From the NCBI RefSeq assembly GCF_036669915.1, contig NC_089319.1, positions 3,143,082-3,207,081 on the forward strand: a stretch of DNA of 64,000 bases, given 5' to 3'. The notes beneath the pieces were generated by a model. It saw only the letters and a program-made list of their open reading frames with translations. It did not search any database and was not told the DNA's origin. Shown piece by piece: positions 46,307-58,552 of the stretch. Made by a program: the position numbers and the translations under genes. The stretch is from Pocillopora verrucosa (taxonomy: Eukaryota; Cnidaria; Anthozoa; Scleractinia; Pocilloporidae). Every line of letters starts with the position of its first letter. Within the stretch, counting starts at the first letter, position 1.

Positions 46307-49300
46307 ATGGTGTCGCGGCAGAACCAGGAAGTCCTTCAGAAATATCTTCAAAGTACTAGGTATGTATTATTTGGAACCATTATTAATTATGCACTTGGCG
46401 ATCCAGTGGATGTACCCTCACATGATCTATTGGGTAAATTGAGCACCCCTATACCTCAATTATATAGAAACGGTAACTATAATTGTATCAGGACTCTCAT
46501 TTTTTAAGGGACACTGACGAATGCAATTTTTCTGAACTGGCAGGCAATTCAAATTCTGCAGCTCTGGACCATTATGGGAGCGTAAATTTATGAAAACCAA
46601 CTGGGGGTTACGATTTGTGGCACTTTTTTGTTTGATTCATGGTCACATGGGCAGCATCAGATGTTTATGTATATCTTGTACACAAAAAGACAAAGAAACA
46701 AAGATGTTAAACTTCCAGAACGTACTGGTAATAAATCCTCTGTTCAGCTCACCTTAAATTGTTCACATGAACTTGAATTACAGCCTCAGTGAATAATTCA
46801 CCAAAAGTCCCTTTGAACCATTTGAAGGTTTTGGGAAAATTTTCTCCAGTGAGGTTTTTCATTAAATGAAAGGAAAAATTCAGAGGTCACCTATATTTTA
46901 GGGGGCAATCATGTTTAGTCTGGTTCATAACTTAAGGCATAATTCACATTGAACAGACCCATTATTCAGACAGTTTAGGCCGGTTCATAACTTTAGTAAT
47001 AATTCACATTTAACAGACATACTAGTACAAGGTCCTTGTAGTGGCAGTGGGCTGCCCATAACTGGCATTTAATTGAATCTCCTTGGTGTATCTGTTTCCA
47101 TGGATTGGCAAGCATTTTTTCTCTCTCTCTTTCTAGTTATTGGGCTGTTTTGTTGTTTTATGTTTTCATCCTCCCCTACCCTAGCCACCGCTTCAACCCT
47201 TTATCTGCCAAACCAAAGTCATAACCTATCAAACTTTTTGTTTTGTAAGACCGAGCTTGGACTAGGATACTCCTGAAAATAATTCACTTACTTCAGAGAG
47301 CAGAATTCCTATACCCCAGAGGTAAGTAAGATGGGTCAGCAGTTACTACAATCTTGAATGATAGGATGTGTCGCAAGGAGTCGTTCATCAATCACTAATA
47401 CCACTTTTGTATGGCAAGATATGTCACAAGGCTAACATTAAGTTATGTAGGTAATTTGGTGTTTACAACTGAATTGAAAACATAAATTAGCCACTGCAAA
47501 TGGTTAAAAAAGCTGACATTTCAAGTGTTAGCCCTTCATCAGAGCGATCGCTCTGACAAAGGCGAACGCTCGAAATGTCAGCCTTTTTTACCCTTTACGG
47601 TGGCTAGTTTGCATTTTCAAATCATTTGTTTAACTCTAAATTACCTGCTATACTCTCCCACCCGACGCAACACCACAGTTTCTTTCTTTAGGGTGTCAAC
47701 CTACCAACCTTTATATAAACTTTAACTTTAATCTCCTGATGTCCAAGGGATCAAGGCTGGATACTGTATTCTGTTAGAGTACAAATTTATTCTGATCTGT
47801 CGGGGTCTGTACGAAAGGTGTTCATTTCTTGACATCTTAACCCTTAAACTCCCATAAGTGACCAAGACAGCCTTTATACTTTAAAAAATTCAATACAATA
47901 TCAAGCAGACAAGTTATGAAAATGAATACAAAAATCAGTATGGGTATTGTTCCTTGAGTAAAAAAAACTATAATGGGAGACAGTAAGGAGACTTAATAAG
48001 GAGATCTTGGGATTGAAAGGATTAAGGTTTTGAATTGCCATAGACAATAGATAAATTTAGGTAAAGTAATGTTCATAAAAAATTTTTTTTTTATTTCTTT
48101 TGTTGGCTCAATGGCTATTGATTCTATATCCAATTTTGTTTTAATTTTCTTCACATATTTATGTGTGCTTTGTATTAAGTCTCTCACTATTCATCTAATA
48201 TTTTGTGTAATGGCTTCACAAAGATCTAGCAATGTTTTACTGTTTGTCCTACAAGAAATTTGTTTGTGTATTTTTAGTTAATATATTAAAATTTTTTCTA
48301 TCTATTATTTTTGTCACAAGGAATATCAATTATTTTCTTTCATGAACGCCTTCGAGTTAACAGTAACCGAGGTGCGTTATGTTTATCATTGGATTTGTCA
48401 CTGCAGTTATTGCTTTCGCTATAGACGTGTTGATAATAATGTTGGCAGGGTTAAATATAATATAATTAAAGACTGTATCCTTTTTTATTACAATGCCCCA
48501 AATGGTGTTTGTTTTTATAGTTTTGCTTGTTATTTTTTATCAATTATCTGTCTTATGAAAGGTTGGCCAGAAAACTGCAAACATTTTAAATCAAAATCCC
48601 CAGTTTATGGGACAGGTTTCTTGACACAAAAAACTAGTTAGTGAGTTGTCAGCTTGCAAAATCTTTCAACTTACCTGTTATACAAGTTTTGTTTCATATA
48701 TAATGAACAAACGACTGTAAAAATACATTGGTTGTCCAATCAGAAACAAGAGCAATTATTATGTAAATAATACTTTACAGGGAAGGTAAGAAATGGCTGC
48801 CCATCTTTGAAATGTGTCCGTCAGTAGGTATTGTATAATAAGCTTAACACTATGTACAAATACACACATTATACCATGGAAGTTGGCTGAATGATTTTTA
48901 TTCACTTGGTTGCAATGCATTAAAAAACTCCGTCTTTTACTGCACTCACACCGTTTTGTTGTTTATATATCCCTACTCTTGAGAAAAAAATTGGTCGTGA
49001 ACATTTTCCGTGGAATGATCTCTATTTATTTTTTGAAAGCAAACAAAATATTCAAACAAACAAACCCAAAGTCACGCAAAAAAAGTGATTTCCAATGGAA
49101 ATGAATAACAAAAAGTTAGACAGTTACTGGTGGTAATCCCTTTGTTTTTATGACAGAAAAAGTTGTTTAGCATTGGCAATCTGACGATTATTAAAATCAT
49201 ACTATGTAATATGTCACTTTCAAATTTTTCAAGGGAGTTTTAGGAATTGTTTACTGATTATTTGCTGTTCACATAGATGTTACCATTTTAACTGTGTTTA

Positions 49301-52300
49301 AACACAATTCTTGACTTTATGTAGTAGATATTAGCCAATGCACCAGCGGCAAATTGGTTATGGCCATTCCCTTACTCATTATGGGTTGTACTAGATGCTC
49401 TTATGGTTTGCATTGCAGCTTGCTTGGTTGTTTATGGAGAGGTAATTGCTGAAAATCTTCTGATATTTTGCAGTATCATATTACAGAGGTTTTTTAGAAT
49501 TTTTTAGTTGAGCTTAACCCTTTAACTCCCATGAGTGACCACACCACAGAATTTCTCCTTACAATATCAATACAATATCAACTAGATATTAAGTGATGAG
49601 AATAAAGAAAAATATCAATTTGAGGATAATTAATTGATCCAATACTAAATTATCTGAACTAACACTATAAGAATTGTATGGTTGCCAGTAAGGAGAATTG
49701 AAACAGTGATGATATTACATAGATATGATCTCGTACTGTGAAGTGATAATAAAGAGACTGACCAGGGGTCTTGTAATAGAAGTTATGTTGTGAAAAATTA
49801 ATGAAACAGCCATTAAATGTATGTTTTCAGGAGAGATATTTTTTTGTTAAACGATGGTTATTTTCTTATTGCTTGGTCTCCTGGCATATTATGTAATAGA
49901 CTTCATTTAAAATTACATTTTTTATTAATAATTTAAATAATATAACCTCTCTGTTCACTAAGAAAATATGATTATGATATTACAAATACTTTTTTCAGCC
50001 TGTGGCAGCAGGGAGTGGTATTCCACAAATCAAATGTTACCTCAATGGGGTGTTGGTACCACATGTTGTCAGAATAAAGGTAAAGAATTGTGATCATTTC
50101 AAGATCTTTTGGTGTTACTTCTTTTGTCAGAGAACTTTTTTTTCTCATACTGTCAATCAATACATGTAATTTGAAAGTGAAGAATTTTCAGTTGGACAAG
50201 GCTCCAGACTTTTACAGCATTCTTCTAGACTCTTAGCGTGCTTAGTCTGCTATGATCATGTATCATCAATAATGATTATTATAATTTTAGTGTTAATACT
50301 TATTATTATTATTAGATTAGAGATATTCTTGGATTGTTGTCATTAATTTTGAAATAGAGTATGTTAATTGCTTAAATTTGTTAATTCTTTAATTTAATTA
50401 TTAGTTGTCCTCTGTTCCTATCATTGATTGGGTACCCTGTGTCTTATGATTACCTGTCCACGTGCCTTTTTTTCAATTAACAAATGCTTTCTCTTCCTAG
50501 ACCTTGTTCTGCAAAACAGTTGGTGTTGTATTTTCAGTGGCAGGTGGCCTGGCCTGTGGTAAAGAAGGTCCCATGATTCATTCTGGAGCTGTAGTCGCAG
50601 CAGGAGTTTCACAGGGAAGATCCACAACCTTCAACAAAGACTTCAAAATGTTTCAGTATTTTCGGGAAGATCATGAGAAAAGAGATTTTGTTTCTGGTGG
50701 TGCTGCTGCAGGAGTGTCAGCAGCTTTTGGAGCACCTGTTGGTAAGTCAAATAAAACAAAATTGATTTAAAATATGCAGACCCAATGACAAGATATCTGT
50801 AAATCTATTGAATATAAATATCTAGACCCAATGACAAGATATCTGTAAATCTATTGAATATTAACAGTCCTGGCCTCTCCCTTGATTAGGTGGGGTGCTC
50901 TTTAGTTTAGAAGAAGGAGCAAGCTTTTGGAACCAGAGCCTGACGTGGAGAATGTTTTTTTCATCCATGGTTTCCACTTTCACTCTCAATGTCTTGTTAT
51001 CTATTTATAATGGCACCCCTATGGATCTCTCAAACCCTGGACTTATCAATTTTGGTTCATTTGAGGTAAGTTTCCACAGTACTACTTATTAAAAGTAGGT
51101 TTGAGCGCATTAAAAATTTTTCAAAGTTACCATTTTGCAACTGAAAATCAGAAAATGGTGGGTGGAAATAAAATTTTAGTCCCCAGAGGCCAGCAATCAT
51201 TTCTAAAAGATGTAAGTTATGACATCCCAAGATGTAACAATCACACAGGCACTTAATAAGCACTTGTAATATTTTATACAAGTTTGTACTTCACTTAAAT
51301 GCAAGATTATAAAAAATTAAAAGAAGCACATGTTGCAGCATGTTACTTGACCCACAAACATTGGCCAAACTCAAGCTTTCCCTACAAGTTTTCTTCCCAT
51401 GCAGAGCACTTGGCCAGTGAGAAATCCTTGATCCTTTACCAGTGAATCTTAATTAGAAGTGGTGTATGAACTCTGTGTTGAGTTGTGAGGAGAAACTGTG
51501 AAATTAACTTCACCAGTAGAAGGTTGTATTATTAATTACCAGTGGGTAAAAGATTTCTATGATCTGTTGATCATTTAATTGATTAGTATACATTCATGCT
51601 TTCATGGAGGCCTATTTGAAAATCTAAAGTGTTCTACTTTTGTTCCCCAGGGTCAAACATATGCGAGCTACGAGATACCTTTGTTTTGTGTAATGGCAAT
51701 AGTTGGTGAGAATTTTTGTTTTGTATGAAAAAATCACACACACTTTCTAAGAAGCTTGACTGTAGATTTTTAACAAATGAAATATATTTTGGTTTAATTA
51801 CTTCTTATTGGGTTAAAGTGATTCACAAGTGTCAAGAAGGGGTTACAGACTTGGAAAAAAATCTTGTAATCAATAAGTTTGAAATTTATGTATACTCAAA
51901 GACTGAAAGTGATAACCTGAATATTATGCACCCAATTGTCATTACAACTAGTTTTAATTTCTTTCTTTGCTTATTGTTTTCAATTTGTAATCATTTCTTA
52001 GGTGGCTTGCTTGGGACACTTTTCAATGCAATCAATCACCGTTTGTGTATATTCAGAATGAGGTATAATGTTTGACTATCCTCTTTAGTGAACATTTTTT
52101 TTTGCATGAGTAACATAAAAATATTGCAAGCTTGGGTTACTGGTTTAACCCTTTAACTCCCAGATCAAATTTGTTATTCCCCTTACTGTCAACCATACAA
52201 TTCTTATATTGTCAGTTCGAGAATTTAGTATTGGATCAACTAATTATCCTCAAATTGATATTTTTCTTTATTCTCATCACTTATCTGGTTGATATTGTCT

Positions 52301-55300
52301 TGATATTGTAAGGAGAAATTCTGTGTTGGTCATTCATGGGAGTTAAAGGGTCAAGCATTTCTCCCTGTTTGATGATTTACTGACTGGCCTTTCTATATTA
52401 CTGTCCATCTTACTAAGAGTTTTTATAAGTTTCTAATGGTGATGTTTTGAGCATTCACCCTTGGTCTTTGAATGACGAAGGGCAAACATTCAAAATGTCA
52501 GATTTCAGAAGTTGTTATGAAGGCCAGTTTACAGTATCAAGTCAGTTGACAAACATATTATCTTGTAATATCACCCACCAACACAGTACCACTGACAGTT
52601 TCCATGAACAAAAACTTACCCCCTTTTTTCAGAAGGGTTGTTGTAGGTACAAAGAGCTTTGTGAAAGCTGTAGTTTGAGCCCTAAGTGGTTCATTGGTTG
52701 TGTTCATAGATAAAACACTTTCTCTTGCAGTGCTTTTCTTAACCTGCATAAATGGGTATCAGTAAAAACTTGACAAATTCCTTAAGGTCACCTGCCATGG
52801 CCAGCAGCATCCCATATAGGAGCCAGTAGAAAATACTGCTTATTATTTCTTTCCAACAAAACCAGGACAAGCCGTGGCCACTCTTGCCTTTAGCTTTGAT
52901 TTCAGACTTCAAGTAAAGAGAGCCATTTAATGAGAGAAGTATAATACTTGTAATATTGCCCTCAATTTATTTCCAGGTATGTGAGAAAGAACTGGCTTCG
53001 TGTAGTTGAAGCAATGATAGTTTCTGTGATGAGTGCAACTTCTGCTTTTGCGTTGATCTACTTCTATGATGACTGCAAACCAATAGGAGCAGCAAACATC
53101 ACCAGACCATTACAGGTGCATATCGCCTTCTTACCGTTTCTAATGATGAAGAGATTTTGTTTAATGATCATAAGCTTTTCCAGATTACAATCGTTTCCTT
53201 CATTCTCTTCAATTTAAGGTTTAATCTCATGTGTTTTACTGCACTTTGATTTGTGCTCTTGTTCATTGAGCAAACACAGATAATAAATATGCCAAATACA
53301 AGACAACACGAGTGAAGGTAAATCTTGATGATCTTTCACTTATGATCTGTTTCAATTAGTTTTTCTGCCAAGATGGTCAATACAGTTCTATGGGGACCTT
53401 AGTATTCAACACACCTGAGGAGTCCATCAGAAATCTTTTCCACTTGGAAGAGTGTAAGAAAAGGTTTTGAGAATGTTTTAATCATAATCTACAGGCTGGG
53501 ATAGTTCAGGAATTGACAGATTGTAAGAAGTTGATTGGATTTAGGTAGATTGGTGAGCCAAGCTTTGGTGGCAAACGTGTAGAAACTCAGACTAGGTTTT
53601 AAGTATTACTTTCAGTGCACCCTGTTTTCAAAAATGATGCTAAACGAAGGAATACAGACATACAATTTCGTTAAAAGTAAAGGTATATATTGAGTTTCAA
53701 GAAAAGAAACAATCTGAAGTATTATGGCCGGCAAAGTTATTATTATCATTTTGTATGATGTAATTTTATTTATATTCACCAAAGGCAAGTACCCGCACTT
53801 AAACTGGCAGTTATAGCTTTATAAAAATTATTCGTTTCATCAAATAAATTATCGTGAGGAAATCTTTCATCCCTGTCAGGCAATTGCTTGGAGGGGTGTT
53901 AAATTCTCCAAGTTGGACATAGTGCGGCAACTTGTTCCCAATTAATTTATCACCCACAAGGTAACTTTATGACATTTTTCTTTTCAGCTTCATATGACAT
54001 GGGGACGCTAGCTGGTTTTGCTCCAATCTACTTCTTACTTGCCACTTGGACTTATGGTTTGTTCGTTCCCAGTGGCCTTTTCGTGCCTTGTATTCTTACC
54101 GGGCAGCCTGGGGACGTCTCTGGGGAGTGGCGTTGAGGAAGTTGTTTCCAAAGGGGAACTGGGGTCATACGGGAAGTTACGCACTCATAGGAGCTGCTGC
54201 TACTCTTGGTAATAACATAAGTGAAAAACACCTTTCTCTATTTCTTTACCGAGATTAAAACTTACCATCTTTTACTATTTACAAAACATGACGCTTTCGA
54301 AATTGCTGATCCTAGCAGTATGCAGGACGCGTGTCATATATGAGCTTCGTAATGAGCCTTGCTCACCACAGAGTCTCTGTGGCTCAGTGGTAGAGCATCG
54401 GTGCTCAGAATCTGAAGGTCTGAGTATCGATTCCGCACGCTCGTGACAAGACGAAAACATCTTTCTCTATAATTAAGATCAGCTTATAAAGGGAGGATTG
54501 ACCGATTGACTGACTGAATAATGGATTGATTCACTTATGATTAATATGTGCAAGATGGTTGAACAACGTGAGAGTTTGGATACAATTAAAGTAATAACTT
54601 CTTGCAATCCTGTCGTGGTCTGGGGGAATGTCTTGTGGTCCATGTGCCCCCGACCTTTCCTCTCAATGTAACCGGTAATAACTCTCCTGTTTCTCATTTA
54701 GGCGGTGTTGTCAGAATGACGATCAGTCTGACAGTTATTTTAATGGAGGCAACTGGAAACATAAGTTTTGGTATTCCCATCATGATCGTTCTTATGATCG
54801 CTAAATGGGTTGGTGATTTCTTCAACGAGGTGAGTTGACCAGCTGTAAGTCTTCAGGCCCCGAAGTTTTGCGGAACTGACGACTTTTATTGGGGAAGCTG
54901 TTCATGTGTTGATCCCATGGAACCCCCTCTCTCCCCCTTAACATCTCCCCCCCCCCCCCACGGTGAAAGATGCAGATGCGAAGATAAGTGCCCCAAAAAC
55001 GATTCTCATAGGCCTGGGTTCGAGCCCCTTACCTGATCGCTGTAACTTTGTAACTCTTTGTTTGGTAATGGCGATCTGATGGATTGGCAGCTTATCCGAT
55101 CCAGCGATAATAAACAAAGTAGTTGAAAAACTTAACCGTGATGCATTGACATCTGTGTGAAGCTTAAAGTTCGCGCCCTCTCTTGTTCAGGGTTTATATG
55201 ACATCCATATCAAGTTGCAAGGTGTCCCTTTGCTTGGCTGGGAAGCGCCATCGATGGCCGTCGGATTGAATGTCAGGTAAGCTGGAACTGAGGAACCTTT

Positions 55301-58261
55301 GTAGTGACGCCTGTAATTGAAGACTTCTGCGGTTGTACCACGTGGGGTTCTCGACCAATCAGATTTCTGTATTGAAAATCGAGTTGACTTTTAAGGGGAG
55401 CGGATCATGAAGTACGATGACGTCACGCAATCTAATAAGTTGAGACATTCAATAACGTCTCGTGGTACAAGCATTCCGCTCTCTCATTGGTTAATACTCT
55501 TGTTAGAGTCTGTTACGAGCCCAAGAGAGCTAAACCTTCCAAAATACTGATAGGATATTGAGCTATTTAGCAATCTCAAAAGTTGTGACTTTTCAAAAAT
55601 AACGACCACACGCCAATGGTCGGGGCTGGAAATGATATTAAAAAAATCGTTCTGACAGCTCGATCGCTCAACTTTTCACGGAACACGCTAATACGTTTGG
55701 AGCTAAGTTTTTTATTTTGGCTTATTTAAGTCATGTTCGTTTGATTTTCTCCTCAGTGATATTATGAGTCAAAAAGTAGTTTGCTTCAAATCAGTAGAGA
55801 AGGTAAGTTCGATTATTTCTCCACAGCTCACCGCTTTAGCTTGGATTTACATCCTACGAGCGAAACATGGTCAATTATCCACCTTCTTCCCTAACATTTC
55901 CCAGTCTGTGGGTTACTCCAACATGGATTTAGTTTGTGCTCATTTTTGAAAGTTCGTCTTAATTAATCTTGGAACTTGGTCTGAGAAATTTTTCTCCCCT
56001 ATGTCAAGCCCATTTCCGAACTGCCTCTTGTTTTTATTACATTTGGAAAGTGTTTCGTCACAGTAAGTGGTTCAGTTATGGAACGACCTAACCTTTGCGA
56101 GAAAAATAATGCGCTCACGGTTTTTTTAGGTAACCTCCACGAATTTCTTGTAAATCTCAAGGAAGTTTTATCATAGGCCCTGTATAAGCCTTGTATTATC
56201 TTCCTTTTTACTAAAAGAGTGACTGATTCCCGACGATGAAGTGGAAAGCTTTCGGTTATTAAAGGATGTCTACCTTAACTCTCTCTCTCTCTCTGAGGTT
56301 GTCTGAGGTAATTTTGAGGCGTTTAACTTAACCAGTTTTCATCTTGTCAGGTTGGACGAATAGTTGACGTATTGAAAGACACAAGCTCTAACCACAATGG
56401 GTTTCCTGTAGTTGATTTCCTTGAATTAAGAGAAGGAGAGGTATGCTTATTTGAGCTGTTTTTATGCTTTGTTTAATTCAGGTAAAAGACACTTTTCCAT
56501 CGCTTTGTTCTTTCGTTTCAGGAATCCAGTAATGCAGACAGAGACACGGCCCCGTTCGGGACTTTCCGCGGCTTAATACTTAGATCCCAGCTTATTATTC
56601 TTCTTAAACAAAAGGTAAGAAAATGAAGCACATAAATGTCTAGAAGGATACAAAATCAGAGATCCCAGAAATTAATAAAGTGTTCCAAAGGAAGATCATT
56701 CTGTTGAGAAGCGTCGAAGGGAAGAGCTCGACGTTGAACTTTCGGATTTGATTCACGACAACCTGACACTTGATCGGGAGCTTTGTCATTTTGCGCAACA
56801 AGCAAAATTGTGGCAAGAGCTCGAGAATGAGACCTCTTGTCTGGCTTTGTCAGTCGATAATGACTCGGCACGTACTCAGCAAATATCGGAAAGCGTCGAA
56901 AATATCAGCTTGGTTAACGATGACTCGTTTGTTCTTGTAAATGAAGAACTGAATCGCCAAAGCAGTGCTGTGTCGGATCAAAGCGAGGTTGAAGTTTTAA
57001 ATCCGTTGCTTTTTCTCATTCTATTTAATTTCTTCCTTTTAGATATTCTCTGAGAATAGTAGCCAAGGGAAAAAACATAACTTGATGTTGCAGGATTTCA
57101 GAGACGCTTATCCGCGATTTCCTCCCATCCGAGTGAGTATGGGTTCGAGTGAAGATGTTGAGTTTATCTCTCTTGCTTAAAGGTTCTTCAGACGTACCTA
57201 CTTAACTCGACCCATTGGCAAGCTTATAAAGAATTTATAAAAACATAAGTGTTGGAAATTAATTTTTTGTTCCCATGATGCTTCTGTGGCTCATTGTGCT
57301 AGTGACTTGAATTTAACAAAGCTGTTCACATAAAATAGAGGATCTCTTTTTGGATTTATATTTTTGTTTGTTTTTGTTTTGTTTTGTTATGGGTTTTTTT
57401 TTTTATCATTTCGTGTATTGGCGTCTTAGGCATTGCGGTTTGAGGGATCACTGATAAAGATTTCTCAAAAATATGATATAATTTCATTTCTCCTCGTGAT
57501 TGTTCAATTGATGCGTAGTTGCTTTTTTTTGCAGAATGTCAGTATATCAAAGAAAGAGAGAGACTGCTACATGGATCTTAGACCGTTTATGAACCCAAGT
57601 CCCTACACAGTGCATGAAGTGAGCTCTATTTTCCTAAATACCGTCGTAGTTTTCAGAACATTTGCTGTGTAAAGCCGATATGAAATGTAAACTACGGTCA
57701 AGCCTCATAACGTCCTTACTCTTTTATTTCAGAATGTATCCCTTTCGCGTGTTTTCAAGTTATTCAGAGCTCTGGGACTCAGGCATATTGTTGTGGTAAA
57801 TGAAAACAATGAGGTGAGTAGGGTCTGGAAACTAGCTAAATGTCGGGGTCGTGAAATTGTTTCTACTCACGCGGCCTTGGTGCATTTACATGTTAGAGCG
57901 AGTTCCTCTAAGTCCTTTGTGTTGTGATTTAACAAATTATCGGCGTGATTCCTCTGGCACATTTCGAACTGAGCTGGGTAGTCCTGATAGTTGAAAGCGT
58001 ATGCGGTTAGATGTGAAAGCATCTCGTGGCGCGACAGGAAACAAAAGAATTATCAGATGACCAAAAATCGCTTAATTCTCAAAACTTAATTGTCGAATCT
58101 TATTCACGATATCTTGACTGACTTTACGCTCTCTGTTACAGGTTGTTGGTATAGTAACGAGAAAAGACATCGCTCGTTTTCGAATGTGGAGTCATCGTGG
58201 TCAGATTGGCCTAGAGGAAGTTCACATTTTAGAAGAAAACTCCATACACGATTCTTTTTAA
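46307..58261 (+). CDS. CLCN7: ClC-7-like endosomal/lysosomal Cl-/H+ exchanger, with frame breaks
   Basis: ClC-7 exchanges Cl- for H+ in lysosomes. Exons: 46307-46359 (from ATG), 47297-47321, 48321-48474, 49335-49441, 49999-50079, 50501-50741, 50890-51065, 51651-51705, 52002-52062, 52977-53115, 53360-53453, 53988-54208, 54702-54829, 55191-55276, 55757-55802, 56351-56440, 56522-56614, 57043-57132, 57535-57618, 57733-57813, 58142-58261. The total fits about 741 aa. Motifs: [17 protein letters not shown] (Ser of GSGIP favours chloride), [12 protein letters not shown] (gating Glu) and FNTPEES (proton-Glu region). Two CBS domains end the protein (SDIMSQKVV..., [10 protein letters not shown]...[11 protein letters not shown]). 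[15 protein letters not shown] and [12 protein letters not shown] favour ClC-7 over ClC-6. Breaks: exon 53988-54208 is 1 nt short of phase near 54100. Exon 48321-48474 carries its first helix in another frame. The first two coding exons have no homology support. Confidence 0.85.
46919..47022. repeat. about 62-bp diverged tandem duplication
   Basis: TGGTTCATAACTTAAGG...AATTCACATTGAACAGAC recurs as CGGTTCATAACTTTAGT...AATTCACATTTAACAGAC, starting at about 46920 and 46982. Confidence 0.6.
47476..47627. repeat. fold-back repeat centred on AGAGCGATCGCTCT
   Basis: Long imperfect arms face each other: TTAGCCACTGCAAATGGTTA / AAAAAAGCTGACATTTC on the left, and GAAATGTCAGCCTTTTTT / GGTGGCTAGTTTGCA on the right. 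The centre at about 47541-47554 is a perfect 14-bp palindrome. The right half matches the family copy at 37130-37385. It lies between the second and third exons of the CLCN7-like gene. Confidence 0.8.
47837..48025. mobile_element. TTAA-type MITE (diverged copy)
   Basis: Opens TTAACCCTTAAACTCCCATA and closes TTGAAAGGATTAA. The interior carries CAATACAATATCAAGCAGAC, comparable with the copy at 49514. It lies in a CLCN7-like intron just upstream of exon 48321-48474. Confidence 0.7.
49514..49705. mobile_element. TTAA-type MITE, subfamily A (inverted copy)
   Basis: The reverse complement aligns along its length with 52145-52354, including GGATAATTAATTGATCCAAT and ATACAATATCAACTAGATAT on the given strand. 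The right terminus is degraded. It lies in a CLCN7-like intron. Confidence 0.8.
50779..50870. repeat. 46-bp tandem duplication, 2 copies
   Basis: GACCCAATGACAAGATATCT followed by GTAAATCTATTGAATAT occurs at about 50779 and 50825. It lies in the intron just before the exon starting at 50890. The copies are nearly identical, so the duplication looks recent. Confidence 0.9.
52145..52354. mobile_element. TTAA-type MITE, subfamily A (copy 2)
   Basis: Opens TTAACCCTTTAACTCCCAGA and closes GGGAGTTAAAGGGTCAA. It is nearly collinear with 17954-18164. It lies in a CLCN7-like intron. Confidence 0.88.
52440..52625. repeat. diverged copy of the 'GACGAAGGGC' fold-back family
   Basis: ATGACGAAGGGCAAACATTC, AAAATGTCAGATTTCAG and GGCCAGTTTACAGTATCAAG follow the same order as at 37130-37385, ending in an ACCCACCAACACAGTACCAC stretch. 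It lies in a CLCN7-like intron. Confidence 0.6.
54372..54440 (+). repeat. tRNA-derived SINE head in a CLCN7-like intron
   Basis: A box TGGCTCAGTGGTAGAGCATC is followed about 35 bases later by a B box GAGTATCGATTCCGC. The acceptor ends do not pair well, so it is not called a tRNA gene. A B-box-like GGGTTCGAGCCCC alone also occurs near 55018. Confidence 0.6.
56696..57006 (+). pseudogene. partial copy of the CDR2-like last exon inside a CLCN7-like intron
   Basis: The plus strand here encodes about 103 residues, all but about 10 identical to a stretch of the CDR2-like gene on the minus strand at about 61609-61921. Shared stretches include [20 protein letters not shown] and [14 protein letters not shown]. 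Copy and source lie in opposite orientation. The copied stretch has no internal stop. It lacks the source's start, upstream coiled coil and C-terminal part, and it ends about 35 bp before the acceptor of the CLCN7-like exon at 57043. It is a truncated duplicate with no evidence of its own expression. Because the source stretch lies within a single exon, a DNA-level or an RNA-mediated origin cannot be separated. Confidence 0.9.
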
Positions 58262-58546
58262 TCCATTCACTTAAGAACGCAATAGATCTCAAACCGACCT
58301 TGGGTACTTAAAATTGGAATAAGTCTAAAAAAGCTTCTTATGGTGGCTTGGCTAATTGTCCAATCTACCAAGACGCCGTTCTCGGTGAGCGAAAACGAAG
58401 CTGTAGAAAGTTGTTTCCATGAATCGAGAAATTTGAAAACTCTGCCGGGCTATGTAGTGAGGTGTTGACTATCGTCAATGAGCGTGATTTATTTAGTAAT
58501 TGAATTCTTAGGGGTCTATTTAATATAATTGCGATTAAATTGTCAA

Positions 58547-58552
58547 AATAAA
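58547..58552 (+). promoter_or_regulatory. candidate poly(A) signal for the CLCN7-like gene
   Basis: AATAAA about 286 nt downstream of the stop codon. It is the first exact match after the coding end. Confidence 0.4.

Noticed and set aside
48342-48641. 99-aa plus-strand frame as a separate gene
   Set aside because: It starts inside the CLCN7-like exon ending about 48474 and runs into the intron; it is not an independent gene.
56748-57053. 101-aa frame as an intact gene
   Set aside because: It is a fragment of the CDR2-like coding sequence without the gene's own start or end; recorded as a pseudogene fragment.
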